Positions 47,381-60,966 of a stretch of DNA of 64,000 nucleotides are shown in pieces. This stretch comes from Fasciola hepatica (taxonomy: Eukaryota > Platyhelminthes > Trematoda > Plagiorchiida > Fasciolidae), in NCBI GenBank assembly GCA_948099385.1, contig CANUEZ040000104.1, positions 561,001 to 625,000 on the forward strand. The letters are read 5' to 3'. Both the position numbers and the translations under genes were made by a program. Under the pieces are notes generated by a model. The model was given only the letters and a program-made list of their open reading frames with translations. It searched no databases and was not told the origin of the DNA. The stretch's first letter is position 1; each line of letters begins with the position of its first letter.

Positions 47381-48074
47381 GGGATTCCTGCATTGTTTTA
47401 TGCTGAGCCATCTAGATCACAACTCCATTATGTTGTGTTACCCTTATATAATCTCATCTACTTCAAAATCAGAAAGCATTCTGCTTGGTCCCTTTTTTTC
47501 TTCGAAATCAACCGATCATTGAAAGATCTTGCCCAAGAATGGACCATTTTATATTTGGCTCTACAACAACTAGCAATGTTTTGCCAGTCTTAGCCCTCGT
47601 TATATGCATCAACGACTAGCGTACATGTTTCAGGTGCATATAGTGCGTACGAACCTTAATCTTTCGAATTCACAGCTTCGCAGTTCATCTACAGTAAAAT
47701 GATCAATATACATTATTTCCAACTATTTACTGACCTTTTCAGTTGGAAGAAATTTGACGATTAAACAGATTCTTCACTGATGCTCAGCTTTTTGGGTGAA
47801 CCGCTGTTTGGGATAGGGCTGTCAGACACGGACTACTGCGGTTGCGAAAGAAAAAAACGAGCTCAAAGCTGAATCCAAATGGCTATATATGCCAGCGCAT
47901 TGGCTCTACAGGTGGATTTCATTAATGTGACCAATGATACGCAGGAGACAAACCCACTACCTATAACCACCCTGGCGAGCATCCAATGTACAGAAAGTCA
48001 CCAGGTGCACGCCTGAATCAGTTCATCAAGCCCCAGTTCGCATACAAATCTGAATCGATCACAGAATGTCGCTG

Positions 48075-48374
48075 TTACGAGGCCAATAGCTGAGGCTTTT
48101 GTGGATCTTGATAACATAAAATACAAAAAAGCACGCTCATAATTCTTGCACCTGTGAATCTATGCATTTCGACGTACGAAGTGTCACCTAGTTGCCACTC
48201 AAACACGGAGCCTAACTGTAGTCCATCGTTCGTATGCCCCGTTAATTTTTGATCACTACTCGGCAACAGTGAAGGCAAATTGAAATTCGGATTTGCTGCA
48301 TTGGCAACCGCACTGCAACTCTCGTTTCCCACTGTTAGCCTCGGAGTCAGTCTGTGACCGCGATGTGATTTCAC
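48075..48374 (-). other. Unidentified coding-like frame
   Basis: 99-codon minus-strand frame including NFNLPSLLPSSDQKLTGHTN and LQLGSVFEWQLGDTSYVEMH. Composition is plausible for protein, but no family, splice partner or start context is recognised. It lies between the two 225-bp inverted repeats. Confidence 0.2.
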
Positions 48375-48462
48375 CTGATTTGTTCACTTCGCCAACTCGG
48401 AACTCGTAAAGCCGACTGAGATGCTTGCCTTTGTCTACTGGTCTTGTTAATGATCACTTCTC

Positions 48463-48690
48463 GGTCACCTGGTTCCATCACGTGACAGTTGCTGAGCCTC
48501 TTAGCTCTGGTCACGACAAGGTCGAGTCCACGTGCGTAATTGTGGACGCACATATTGGTACGATGTGCAGACGACGAGTGCACAGTGTGGTCACCTACGT
48601 GAAATGTGAAGCGGTGATTGGCATGTCGGTCTTCAGACCAATCAGGAGGAGACCTCAAACAGCCAGTTGAGTGACGGTTCCCAATAGTTT
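48463..48690 (-). repeat. 225-bp inverted repeat, right copy
   Basis: Partner of 46805-47030. The 1.4 kb between the copies includes an RTE linker fragment at 47085-47380. Confidence 0.8.
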
Positions 48691-49193
48691 TGATTCATTT
48701 TTGGATAATTTTGACCTAATTCCGAAAGAATGCTGAAAACCGTGTAGAAGAAGAAGCACGGGAGGTACACAGTGAGATTAGGGTGAAATGATTCCTGTCT
48801 TCTCGATTACGGTTCAGAAGACTCCACCTCTAGTTGACTACGAATGCTATATCGGCGTGTTGCGTCATTACATATCAAAATAAAATGAGGAAGCTTGCCC
48901 ACACTACTCCTACAAAATCATTCTCACCTTGAATTATCGATAAGCAGCCCGGCTTCCAGCGAACTACGCACTCCTTACAGTGTCTGACTATGAAATAAAG
49001 ATAACAGGATCCTACTATTTTTACACTATTCCGATACCGTACCGATCATAACTGAAAGCATCCCGTCAATTCGAGCAAACAGAGATATGAAATCGGACAT
49101 GTTTCGAATATAGCGGAAAATTTATCTTTCATGATCAGCTAACATATCTAGGAATCGGTTTGAATCCTAATTCAATGCACAAGATCGTGACTA

Positions 49194-49409
49194 ATGACAT
49201 CGAAAAGGGCATCTCATTCTACCAGACTATTTGTAACCCCCTCTTTAAATTTGATCAGTTTCCCAACAGAAAAAACAGAAAATACTGAGTTTATCAAAAC
49301 GGAACCCCCAGATAAAACAGAATTTTTTCACGGCTTACAGCCTTCTACTTCTCCCCTAGATTCAGCGCCACTTGAAACATTTCCTCAACATGATTTGCAT
49401 CCAAATTAG
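49194..49409 (+). other. Unidentified coding-like frame
   Basis: 71 residues, rich in S/T/P, with an FIKTEPP stretch that fits a sumoylation motif (hydrophobic-K-x-E). Such stretches are common in transcription factors, but no DNA-binding domain is visible and the splice sites are weak. Confidence 0.2.
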
Positions 49410-52077
49410 TACGCACATCAATCAAGGGGGCCACCTTTGAGTACATTCAACATACCTCCTTAAACACTGAAGTAGCTGATCAGCCAATGTGCGTCCGAGC
49501 GCAGACTAAGTTCGACCAAAAGCCAAAACTCAGTTATTCCGATTTGTAGGTGCCTGTACATTTTCGATTTTTCCATGATTCTCAACTTCCCTTGGTGTAA
49601 CACCCCCTTGATGTACAGATGTTTTAATGTAAAACAAACATACACCTTTTTGAACACCACCATCGCGCAATACATTAAGACTGTCAATAAATCTCTTATT
49701 CTGGCACGGTCTCACCTTTTGATTTGGAGTGTCTTGGAGTTATATGAACCAGAACTAACTGTGAGGAACAAAACATTTAAGATGCTAACACTGCATCGCT
49801 TGGCACTCATCTCAACACCATCCTGATCGATTCAACGAAAAGTTGTCAGACTGAACTGAATTCAAGATACTGGCGGATACTGGCTATTTAGTGCTCGCAT
49901 ATCGATCACAAGAACAGCGGACAACTGAGTTTCTGTCATACCTTTTGCTTCATCTTAATTTTTAATGTACATACCCTTTTAAGCTTTTTTCTCAACAAGC
50001 TCCTCCGCCTACCCTAGTTTGCCAGTGTCTTTTTAGAAAGATAGACTGACCAGAACACTACAGATTCGACTTAGACGAGTCCGATAACGAACTGTAGAGG
50101 CCTATGTAGGTGATCTTCGTGGACCAGAGCAATCCAGTCGTCTCGTTCAGTTTGTTGATATGCAACTCCGAAAGTGATAAATCCGTGGACGTTGTTGTCT
50201 CCATTCACATTTAGTACTGTATTGTGTGGTGCAACATCCTGTACTTGGAAGCCACACGAGGAACAAAACTGTTCTCGGTGGAAGTTCCAAACTAAGAGGA
50301 ACTTCGAGTGAACGAGAGTGCATTGTAGTATCTTTGTGCTTCGTATATCTATGGCTGTTGTTACCGAAATAGATGAACCATCATTAAAACACAGAGGCTC
50401 TAGAAAAACAATCAATGGGTACTACATGATCGCTTATTCAGATTTTAAAGTTGAGTAGAATATTTTCGCTCGACTGAATATCATCGGTTAGAAGCTTTGG
50501 CTTTTCTTTCTGTTGTTGACAATGATAAGCCGATAAAGGGGAAACTATATGTTTGTGAACCACATTCTATTGAGTGGCACAACCAGTAAAATGTGTTTAT
50601 GGAATCCCAGTTTTGAAAAGAAGGCGTCCCCAATTTCTGGTGGTTAGTTCCTCTAGTCTTGCAACACGGGAAAATCTTTTTCGATATATCACTCCCGACA
50701 TTTACGTATAAGGCCATCTGTTACTGCGAACAGATATGTAAGCTCAGATAGCAATAGACGAGTAAGTGAGCAACAAATCTGAAAACTCAACGGCAAGCTG
50801 TAACCAAATGGCTCGTGTAATACTTGTGTGAGAAATACGATATGTGAACCATATCCCTACGTAATAGGTAAAAAGAAGTGAGTAAAAACAAACGCGCTAA
50901 AATGAGTCTGCACGCAGAAATTATTCAGGAGCGACCGTCACGGGCTCCGCCAACAACAAAGCTGGTACGGCGCTGTGGTGTTTACACAGTTCCGGCTATA
51001 TTATTCGAAAAGTTATCATTTCAGCCATCATGAGAAAATTTTGTGTAATCCTTCGATGTGAGTTCCCTGAATTGGTAAGAATAGTTCGAAAGCAGCTAGT
51101 ACCCACTATCAACCACGTGTTACAGGATTACTGCACGAATACTTCACATTCAGCTTTATAGTTTACCCAGTAATCGAATACACCAGAAAGGAAAACTCAC
51201 ACGTTACAATGGTAGTTGGATTTATCACACGTGAAATTTGACAATCGTTCTGAGTAAGTTCGTCGTCCACCCTCACCAAAGGTTCTGCAATAGGACAGTC
51301 GAAGATCAACGATGATCAATAAAAACCCATTATTCACGTAATCTAGAAAAACCTAACTGATTTTGTTTTAATGATAACAAAAAAATTTAATGACTGAGTA
51401 TGATCATGTCAGCATACTGTTTGTACTATACACTATTTCCGAACTATATCAAAAACTTTATATTCAGGCAAAGTATATCTAGTAAATACGTATTCTGTGA
51501 AAGCCCACTTGTCTGGTAATCAGCATTGGTTGTCAAAGAATCGGGACATTAGTCAGACGGACACATTGAATGACTACCCTTCATCTAGTTTTGTTTAGCT
51601 GCTTTCATTTACCTGTCGTCTGAATTCAGCTCGATCGTCACAGAAAAATCCGGTTACGTATTGTCTCAAATATCCATGTCCATACATTGACGGGAATGTA
51701 GCCAGAAATTAGTGAAATTTCATAAAATCAAAAACATCACAGGGTGCTGTTCATATGGATGTCTACACTTTGCAGACTTCCAAAGGGCAAAAGAATCTTC
51801 TTTATCCAATGCTACTGGATCTTTCTGAATATCACAGAGAGGAGTCGTGCGGGTGTTCGTGGCTCACTCTAAGTACTCACCAGCTGAATAGCATTTCGAC
51901 CAGGAACCCAAAAGCGCCAGGTCATCAGAGCAGAAACTAGACACATTGCGGTATGCCGGTGGTCAGCACTTTGTGTACAAAGATGTTCGACTCGAAAATT
52001 TGTTCACATCGGCACTAAGTCCAATAAATCATCTTTACCCACAGAAAATGCAGTAAAAGCGTTCTTTCAGGCTTACT

Positions 52078-52085
52078 AATATTAC

Positions 52086-52160
<75 letters not shown>
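52078..52160. repeat. (ATT)n microsatellite
   Basis: About 26 ATT/TTA units, nearly uninterrupted. Confidence 0.97.
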
Positions 52161-52161
<1 letters not shown>

Positions 52162-53804
52162 GCTAATACGCCATGTAAAACTCATCGCAACAAAAAAACC
52201 TTAGAGAGTCACAACTAGTAGTAACTGTACTAACTCGGAGATAGGTACAAATAAAAGTTATATTCTTGAACCCGAAAATTCTCTTTACTCAGCTGCTTTC
52301 CGAATTTCCACCCCTTACGTAACAGAAAAAAGGCCACTCTTCAAAAATTTCGTTATCTCTCTAAATACTCATGAAGGACCCGAATTCAGCGATAACAGCG
52401 CCACAGACACAACACTGACTTGTTGTTTAGCTATTCGCATGTCGGGTGACTCGGTGACTATGGCTCGTGGTCAGAATGGCGTCGGCAATTCTGTGTGCAT
52501 GAAAGTTAAACATGCACTGCTAGACGTGATACTAGAGAGCAATCTGTTTTGCGTAGGATGGTTGAACGGCTCCGTGCACGTGGACAGTAAAATACTGAAG
52601 CCCGACTGAAAGCAGCTGAAAGAGTGCGCTCTACCGACATTATTGTTGTTTTTGTCGCTTTCAGTACTCAAGCTGGCGTGGATCAGTTCAAGACCGCTAT
52701 CCATTTTGTTCCACGTCCAACCACGTGAGTTTTTGCCTGCTTGTTGCCGATGGAGAAACTAGCGCCAAAAAACCCAGGTGGAGAGCATTGATATGTTTCT
52801 CGATCAGGGTTATCAACTAAGTTATCGGTGCAGTCAGGTGTGTAAGGTCCCGATGAAAAATAAATCCAGATTCTTGAGGTTTACATGAGTCCACAGAATC
52901 AAAAACACATAGCCGATGGAAATCTGCTTCCACAGTTATACCATTAGATGGACGCAGTGTAAATCCTACGGATACCGGGCAAGAAGATCCACCGAGGTGC
53001 CTCAGACAACGGATTTACGGAACTTCAGAAATGATCTTGATCAGCGGTGAACTGCGAAGAGTCCACCCATCCACACAGTACTAACTTCCAAAATTTCAAC
53101 TAACGACTGCAATGTCGTAGCTCTCCAGGCTAGATGGAACTAACCAACAAAGAACTGTCGGCGAATCACAGTTTTAACTAACCTGTGAACTCTCTTACTA
53201 AGATCCTCCACTCACACACTTGACGCATAAATTAAACAACCGTGGATGAAACACCCGCGGATTGTACACATCTGAGGATTGGTTGACGGAGGAGTACGGG
53301 GTACACATACCTACTGAGCGGCAGTAAACACGAAACCGATCGCATGCTTCCGAGAAACTTTATTTTACCAGCCTCATAATACTTCCACTGATTAGTCGGT
53401 TAGATATTGATCAGGGATTGGTTGGATGTTTGGTTGGCCTGGAAAGCGGGAATGTGAAAAACCGCTGCCCGTAGATGTGTTTTTATAGTGAACCTGTAGT
53501 CGAACTGAATTTCGAAACAATTTCATACTTTTCTTCTCTATTTGATGATGTGTGGTCAAATTGACTGGTTTTGGGGTAAAATCATGAAACATCCCAAGCA
53601 ACTAACAAGAAAAGAATAAATAACACTCACATTTACCACCACACCATCGAGTTTTGGTAACCAATGTTGAAGTTCAAAGACATTACACATACTAGAGATC
53701 GGGATCTCATGTTCAATCCCAGCATGTGAACTGATCTGGATTTATATGTACCGGTTAAAAGTGCATGACTCAATTGATACTCAGTCTTTAATTACCTCAT
53801 TATA

Positions 53805-54175
53805 GTGGATGTCTCAGTCTCGAAGATGGCTACTCGCCCTGAACGACACTCGAAATGCCTTCAGGCAACCGTATGCCCAAAATAGCTTCTGTTGAGGAAG
53901 TCCTACACTCGCCTTCATGTGGCAGAGATGTTTATACCAAAGTGCGAGCGCGAGGGCGAACGGCCGGCGCTCTTCACCGGGTTTGCTGACTAATTGTCAG
54001 TCTAGGAGAGTTGGCTAAATTATAATTCCAAACCAAACACTGGCAGGGCATAAGGCGTATAGAATTACTCTCACCGGAATCTGTAGTAAAAGGGTGTACT
54101 GGACACCCCGAATATCTAGCCTTATTTAAACAGCGCATGAACTGAGAAATCAGTCACCGGCTCCGAGAAGTTTAC
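53805..54175 (+). repeat. Dispersed repeat of about 370 bp, copy 2
   Basis: Diverged partner of 18846-19215, roughly 70% similar by eye. It lies just upstream of an RTE endonuclease fragment, so it may belong to the leader of some RTE copies. Confidence 0.7.
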
Positions 54176-54349
54176 AAAAGAGGCGCATGAATCATATAAT
54201 TGGCGACCGGTGCACCTGACCAATGCTGCTGTCTTGCAGGACGCGCTTGGCTGCGCAAACGCTAGTCGAGCATTCTGGAATAAAAAGGCCTAATTTGGAT
54301 TAGTACAAAAGCCCACAACAATCCAGCAGATGGATATCTTACAAAACGG

Positions 54350-55810
54350 TCGTCACGTTCTTCAAAGACGTTGGTTATTCAAACCTCACACCTCGACCCC
54401 TTCACACACCTTCATATTCTTTGGGAACCGCAATCGGCCTTACACGCGGTGTTTTCTCTGAAGGAAGTCCTGCTACTGTTCTCTCACATCATCTTTCGTC
54501 TAGTATACAAGTCTCACGAAACTCGCTCCAGCCAGTGATATTCTCCTTCGCTCTCGGCCTGCTTTTAATCTGACCACATTTAATATACGAATTCTGATGC
54601 GTATAGATCAACGGACGCGTTTAGCTCGTGTACTGGGGATCCTTACCATCGACGTGTGCTGCATCCAAGATACTCGAAATCAAGAATCTAGCTCTGTCAT
54701 CCGATTGACGCCCCCTTGTAATCCCTCTGTCCCGTTTAGCTTGCATTTCTCTGTGGACCCTAAGGCTACGGCCACTGGTCTTGCTGGCACAGGCATAGCT
54801 CTCAGTGAATAAGCTGAGGCTGAGCTTCTTGACTGGATTCCAGTAAACAGTTGGTTGTGTGCAGTGAGACTTAGAGCTTCATAGTTTTAGCTGGACACGA
54901 ATAGTAGAGTTAGCAGGCTGTCTTTGAACAAGACGCATTTTGGAGGCCATTTGGCTTCGACTCTTGTCTTTCAGAAAACGGGAAATGGTTGTTAGCTCTG
55001 TGTTTAGATCACTGCCTGATTCTCTCCAGTACAAAATTCAGGCTTTCTAATCGCCAATAAGCCTCGTGGCATTTGCCTTCTACGAGACAGCAATGGACCC
55101 AAATAAACCACTCAGCAAGTAGCTACACGTGGTGTGGCTGGCTTCAAGACTGCCGGCCGTGCTGGAGCACTCCCCCTGACTCCGACCCCGTGTAAGTCTG
55201 CGCTAAGGTGTCCATGTGCTTCGGTGGGCGTACCAAACGTACTACACAGTAGCGATTAGACTGCGATGTGCTCTCCAATCCGTCTTGCCTCTCAACTTTC
55301 CGAAAAGCGGTCACTGAAAACCTAGGTTTAACGCCTCCAGAAAACACCAACCAGCACTGCCCGGCTATTAGGAAAACTTTATATTTCTTGTCATATTTAT
55401 TTGTGGCTTGATCCGTCTTGTTGTACCACTCAGTATTTCTGCTGGGTCTTCATGCCTTCTTGATGTACGCCAGTCCATCCAGGCTGGTATTGAGTATGAT
55501 GAATTACGGCTCACAACGAGACGTGAATTGAATGCAAGTCTTCGTAAGGATCGCGAAATCTGATACCATCAAGAAGTCTCTGAGATGGAACTTGTTATCG
55601 ATATAGGAAATTCCCACAAGCTTTTTCATCACATCCAAGTCACCGTTAGGAAGACATTGGGGGTGAGCGAAACGATCTGTGAAGTCAACGGTTCAGCCGT
55701 CCACGTCTTGTACGCAGGGAAATCAAAGCCGTAGAACGTCACAAAGCGCCGAACACTCTTCTGCCCCTCAAGTTAATTCCTGTAATTTGAGCTGCCGTTC
55801 TACCACCATT

Positions 55811-55812
<2 letters not shown>
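54350..55812 (+). mobile_element. RTE endonuclease and linker fragment
   Basis: Reads FNLTTFNIRILMRIDQRTRL, VCCIQDTRNQESSSVIRLT, GTGIALSE, AEAELLDWIPVNSWLCAVRL (54575-54880), then worn C-terminal endonuclease (LILSSTKFRLSN near 55010). A linker follows at 55510-55720 (RRELNASLRKDREI, LGVSETICEVNGS, SAEHSSAPQ). Frameshifts and stops throughout; the RT is missing. It ends at the (CT)n run. It belongs to the same family as 36235-40045 but is well diverged. Confidence 0.82.

Positions 55813-55850
<38 letters not shown>
55813..55850. repeat. (CT)n microsatellite
   Basis: About 19 CT units. Confidence 0.97.
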
Positions 55851-55852
<2 letters not shown>

Positions 55853-58800
55853 ACGTCAGTAATCTCACCATTTCTGCTGATTTAATTGGCCGTAAGCATA
55901 CCAATGAAGTTGTTTTGGATATTATCGTAACCGTAATGAAAGTTTTCATAATAGTCTGAACGAACATTGTGACTGATCTCCTCTGCATATTCTTCCCCTC
56001 AATATTCTCAAATGTGTGGATCTGCTTTCTATTTTTCAATGCGGCTCAAGATACCAAAATATTTTTTACTAAAATCCAAAATCTTTCCATCAATAACCAT
56101 CGCAACGTGCATGTTGATTTTTTGCAACAATATCAATTGTCTCATTTATTTTGACATTCAATCAACCCGTGATTCCGTCCATGATTCCCGATCGATGTGA
56201 CCATAACCGCGTCAGTCTATCCACTTGCAGACTGCCAATCAGCCTTACTTACCCACAGTCACTTATGATTTCCTCTGTTGTGTTCGACTAAAATAACCAC
56301 GTGCTTAGTCACACAGCCTCGTACACACACATACACATACACACACATCTATTTTGAATCCAACGTTCTCATCCAAATGTACCAGGGACTTTTGAACATT
56401 GACTAGCCCAGACAATATTCGTCCGTGAGTGAATCGATATCCTATGCTGTTTCTCGACTTGAACAGTTGGGCACTAAGAGATACGAAAAATGTAATACAA
56501 ATGACACTGAACAACATTGCGGAAGATCGACGGCAGTCGTCATTAGCCTGGTAACATGTCAACCTCTCCCGCAATATTCCACACTGATAAACCAGTCCTT
56601 CACACGTCTCTTCATGGGAGACTGGTTTCACTGCGAGCCCCGACCTGAACTGAAGGCGTCCGCTGTTTCTCAAATCTCGATCATTGTTACGAACTTAACC
56701 TTAATCGTGCCAATCCCTATCCATCGTGATCACATTCATCCATATTAGACTCTTCATGTGTAATCATGTTATCCCACACTAACGTCTTGGGCAAATCAAC
56801 GCAAAACATAATAGAAACAAATATTACATACTCTTTCTTAAAATTACTCAGACATTCTGATTAGGTGATTTCATATCAAACTGATTTTGCTGGAGTGCTA
56901 TTTTCACATAAATGGTATATTTCATGCAACTACTGTCCTTTATTTTACGGTCGCACCATTGTCCAGATTGAATACACGATCAGGGACAACACTAGAAGTT
57001 TAACAAACAATAAGATGGAAAACCAGAATGAATAACAGGAAGATAGACACCTATTTTCAACGAGCATTATCTGCACATTTGAAGGGCTCGACGCATGCCC
57101 AAAGCAAAGTCAGTAAATATGTCCAACGCCCATGATGAAATTGACGCGAGTTTTCATAACAAGATCTTCGTGACACATGTGGCTTACGATCACACGTTGG
57201 CGCACTACGCTTAAAAGTACATATTTCGGCATGGTCACAATCAGGGTGCAAAACGCCAGTCGATTGACAATGTAAACCCCCAGCATCTCAAGTTAAAACG
57301 GAACCCGAATATGACGAATAACAAAAAATTACAGTACTGTGACCCCAATATGAGTTTTCGTAAATGACAAAGTGCAACGCGTAAGGTAAGCTCTCTGCTG
57401 AAGGGGGTTGCGGGTACCGGATCCGTAGAGCACAAAATGCAACAGAAACTTCTACGAGTCCGGAGGTCAATAAGTGTCTCAACATGTTCCCACGCACATA
57501 TCAAACACAAGTCAATGTGGAGGTCTACAGCTTGCAATTACGGAAGAGAATTTCAACGAAGTGGTCGGAGAGGCGAATCTACTACCAGGTCTTTTAGTGA
57601 AACAAATTACGCAAATGTTTGTGGCACCTTTTCATCTCGAAAATTTCCATGAAAGTCACCTATTTATATTGCTTATAAAATTTTATGAAAAACATGGCTT
57701 CTTCTCAAATATATTCCAGATTTCAATGTCCGACCGTTGTCCAACGTTGGTGCTGAGCAATTGTGATGACCGAATTTTCCGAAATGAAATCAGAAAACAA
57801 ACCAACCAGTGCTGAAATGTATTGTTTCTTTAGCATGTAAAATACGTCATTTATATAGGCGTGGAATGCGTAACGATCCATGAGCAATGCGATTGGTGAA
57901 CACAAACTGGCCAGACGCTGTTACGTGATATGGAAGCAGATCATGCGCGCGAGACACGTATACTACGATAATCAATATCCATTGTTGGACTGAGATGAAT
58001 CATACGCGCATGCTGCACTTGTTTGTGTGCAGAAATGCATGGGTGCTGATTGGAATGTACATTGAACGAATGGGCACTGATCGGTCCAAATGAGTTTTCT
58101 CGAGTGGCATGTGAATAGGACACAATCACACAGCAGTGTGCTATCTGGGTGAACTAGTAGGCGATTTCCCATAATTTGATAGTCTGTAGCGGATCTGTTA
58201 CAAAATTAGTCAATTGCGTCGTTTGGCTCTGTACCTAAGGAACATACCGTATCGGATACGTCCGATTGTTTGAGCTCCGTTGTCATTTCTGAGCAGAAAA
58301 TGGCGTGTGACGGTGTTCAGTTCACAGCAACAATTCACCACAGGTCTTCCGTTACTCATTCTCTTCCAACGGTAGTTAGTATGCGTGTAATTTTCATTCC
58401 TGAATGGCGTCAGGTGAGAGGTCAGTAGAACATTGGTCATGTAGCTGTCGTGATAGCAACAGCTCATTCAAGGATAATACGGGTTTTCCTGCCGTTCAGT
58501 ATTCATTGGTGATCGTTTAGTACCCATCACTGATTGTCTTTTAGTGACTGATGTTCGTTTAGTAGCTACTATCGATCGCTTAGTAGCCACTGCGGATCAT
58601 TCAGTGGCTACGGTCTCGGTTACACTAACCAAAACTTACCGGCACACCCAGGTCGCGCAAGATCACATCAGTTGTCAATCTCCGAGAACAGTATCAAGGC
58701 TTGGGAGCCTTGTGTAAGTCACATGAACATTTAGTAACTCGAAAAATTAGGAACAGTGGTCGGTAAACTAACACCCAGGGTCCACTAAACGATCGGTAAT

Positions 58801-59453
58801 GGTGTGTAAAAAATAAGAAGACCTGTAAGCACGGTGGTAATGGAAGTTTAGTTCATAAATCACTACAGAAAACAGGAACTGAAACTGTTTTGCATTTTCG
58901 TCTTTTTCGCATTCTATAACAAGTGTTGCGTTTTCACATCACTTCAAAACCTCTACATGAACAGAGAGCCATTGAATGGAATGAAACTGTTCCATCGCAT
59001 AATGCAGTCAATCAAATCAATATCACTAACACGTGAACTCTGTAAACCTTTGATCGGAATAAACGGCAGTTGTGAATATAGTTCCACAGTGCGATCAATG
59101 AGAAGCACTTTTTGGTTTGGTGGAAAGCTGCATGAACGGATGAAATGAAGAATTAGAATTTTCAATCCCTTTCGTGTTTGTAGACTAAATCCGATGAGTC
59201 AATAGCGTTTTCTTTCATTCTAAGAGCCTTAGACTCACAATTGGAGTCATATCTCAGCGTGAGTAACGGAGTCATACTACATGCATCTCCCAATGAGACC
59301 TGTGAACCTGCATGCCAGCAACGAACTCAATCGGGCAGCTGATGTGAATCTGTAATAATCTTAATGAACTGAACTGACAGGACGTATTGAAATTGCCCCC
59401 ACCCAGAACTACGCGAACGAAAGTAGAAAGAAGACCAAGGCTGCGAAATAGAA
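55851..59453. other. Gene-poor stretch
   Basis: Contains a CA-rich patch at 56321-56348 and two weak coding-like spots: 57520-57660 (+), and 59061-59133 (-). Neither is supported by strong splice sites. Confidence 0.4.
57517..57660 (+). other. Unidentified coding-like stretch
   Basis: Reads LQLAITEENFNEVVGEANLL then PGLLVKQITQMFVAPFHLEN, with balanced amphipathic composition. The left edge may be the CTACAG at about 57524-57529; the right edge lacks a good donor. The family is unknown. Confidence 0.2.
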
Positions 59454-59760
59454 CGTTCGTTGTATTGCAGAACGGGTTTGTATTATTATGTTAAATCATA
59501 GAAGGTAATTGGTAGACTCGAAGATGACCAATCACAAGGAGCTTTTGTCGGACGTGTCCGCTGTGATCCTGATTGGTTGAGGCACATCCGCGTACGTGGC
59601 TACGAAGCTGTACTTGGCCACATCACGTATGACAGCTACTTAATCCTCACAGTATCTCATCAATGCAGCACCAGATTCACGTGAGTCTAACAGTGCAGTT
59701 TACCACCCGTGTGTTGAAAGAACTTAGCGATAACTGCTAAACCAATTTTACAGACGGAGT

Positions 59761-59868
59761 CTAGTCGTGGTCATGTTTCGAAGGTTTAACATCAGCTTCA
59801 TCCAAATCGTCACCCAAATCCTCATCAGAAGCATAACTGGAATAATGACTATCATCAATTACATCATC
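59761..59868 (-). pseudogene. Inverted copy of the acidic C-terminal exon
   Basis: Identical to 63586-63693 in opposite orientation, within the left arm. Confidence 0.35.
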
Positions 59869-60576
59869 CTAACGGTGCCATGACATCCATTTTTAGCAGA
59901 TGTTCCACTCAGTAAGCAGAAATTCGAGATGTCAGTGAATACCGATACAGACCACTAGTCAATAACTCCATGTGATTGATTCTTCAATTTCAGGCGGATA
60001 CCCGAAGTACACTTATTCTGTAGTCGAGAGAATACGGGTCGCACTAAGCCAGTGTCCATATGTTTTTGATGTTTTCATGTGTGTAACGTTCGTCACCTGA
60101 TTTTGATTTAGCATCCTGTGTTATCTTCGGCAACTTCTCCAGGGCGTTCTTTGTCCGCCGTTTTCCACTTCAACTTCAGAGAAGTACATTTGATAATGTT
60201 CGCTATTATTGTACGGTTCTCTCAAATTATATCGATACCACCATTGGTTGTCAAGATTGGATTTGTTATCTATTGGAAAATTTTGATATGAATGTAGCAA
60301 GTGTACTCTCTCGGGCCGATAGATTACAATTCAACTGAAGTTCGTGCTTCATTTGGTGAGCTGCAGTGAACGAATCATTCCACAAACCGACCAGTCTTGT
60401 GCTTAGAACAGGATTAAGTTAATACCAACAAAATTTTATGACCGTATCACTTCTGTTTTCAGTCGGCATTGCATTACAACTGACCAGAAATGTTATGCAA
60501 CTGGCTGACTGAAATTTTTTTCTAGCTGGTGTGGAATCCAACACATTTACCTCTTTCCCCCCCCCCCACCCCCAAG

Positions 60577-60751
60577 CACTGTTGTCGTTAGCGCCCGAAA
60601 TGCGATCTCTGATCTTGCGCATCGTTCCATACTTCTCACAGGAATGATTGATCGGGAGCCGATCGATGGCCTAGCCAGTAAGCAGGCACTGACCTCTCCA
60701 GCTATCATGCCCTTGGTTGTCATGGTGGAAAAAGACGACAAACAGACTAGT
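60577..60751 (+). pseudogene. Truncated copy of the coding-like exon at 62642-62876
   Basis: The same frame, from its C-tract acceptor to MVEKDDKQTS, then a cut and two satellite-derived codons before a stop. Confidence 0.4.
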
Positions 60752-60835
60752 TGCAAATGAGTAGTAGGAGATTAGATTTGTATATAATATGATTCATCAT
60801 GCAGCTTGAACGCTCAACTCGCCATTGAAAACCAT

Positions 60836-60890
60836 GGAAGCACTGTACAGCTGTTTCATCCTTGTTGGGAATCATCAGCAGTGCACATCC
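60836..60890 (-). ncRNA. Type I hammerhead ribozyme, copy 1
   Basis: Minus strand: outer stem I GGA, inner stem I GCACUG, CUGAUGA core, stem-loop II UUCC-CAACAA-GGAU, GAAA core, two-pair stem III (A-C / G-U around AGCU), GUA cleavage triplet, then CAGUGC pairing perfectly with GCACUG, and UCC closing the outer stem. All core bases are present. Oddities: a U-U pair at 10.1/11.1 where G-C is usual, and a very short stem III, as in retroelement hammerheads. Confidence 0.85.
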
Positions 60891-60893
60891 ACC

Positions 60894-60966
60894 GAGCCCC
60901 CACGGGGACTCGAACCCGGGGTGAACGATTGTGAATCGAACACCTTAACCACAAGGCTATCCGGGC
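60894..60966 (-). promoter_or_regulatory. tRNA-derived Pol III promoter, unit 1
   Basis: Minus strand from GCCCGGATAGCC: A-box TAGCCTTGTGG, B-box GGTTCGAGTCC, CAC in the anticodon position (valine-like), 5 of 7 acceptor pairs and 4 of 5 T-stem pairs. Mismatches in acceptor and anticodon stems argue against a working tRNA. It is more likely an internal promoter for the repeat. Confidence 0.75.

Larger units (their letters stand above)
48691..53804. other. Gene-poor stretch
   Basis: Contains the (ATT)n run at 52078-52160 and a 72-codon frame at 49194-49409 (noted separately). A 114-codon minus frame at 50071-50415 has no recognised motif. Confidence 0.5.
59454..60751 (+). repeat. Left arm of near-perfect 1.3-kb inverted repeat
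   Basis: Reverse complement of 62702-64000. The only difference I noticed is 11 versus 12 bases in a C/G run (60557 and 62886). The arm ends at 60751, inside a coding-like frame, where the 401-bp satellite begins. Confidence 0.93.

Noticed and set aside
60894..60966. Genuine tRNA-Val gene
   Set aside because: Acceptor and anticodon stems have mismatches, and the sequence is embedded in every unit of a satellite with a ribozyme right after it. A promoter role is more likely.
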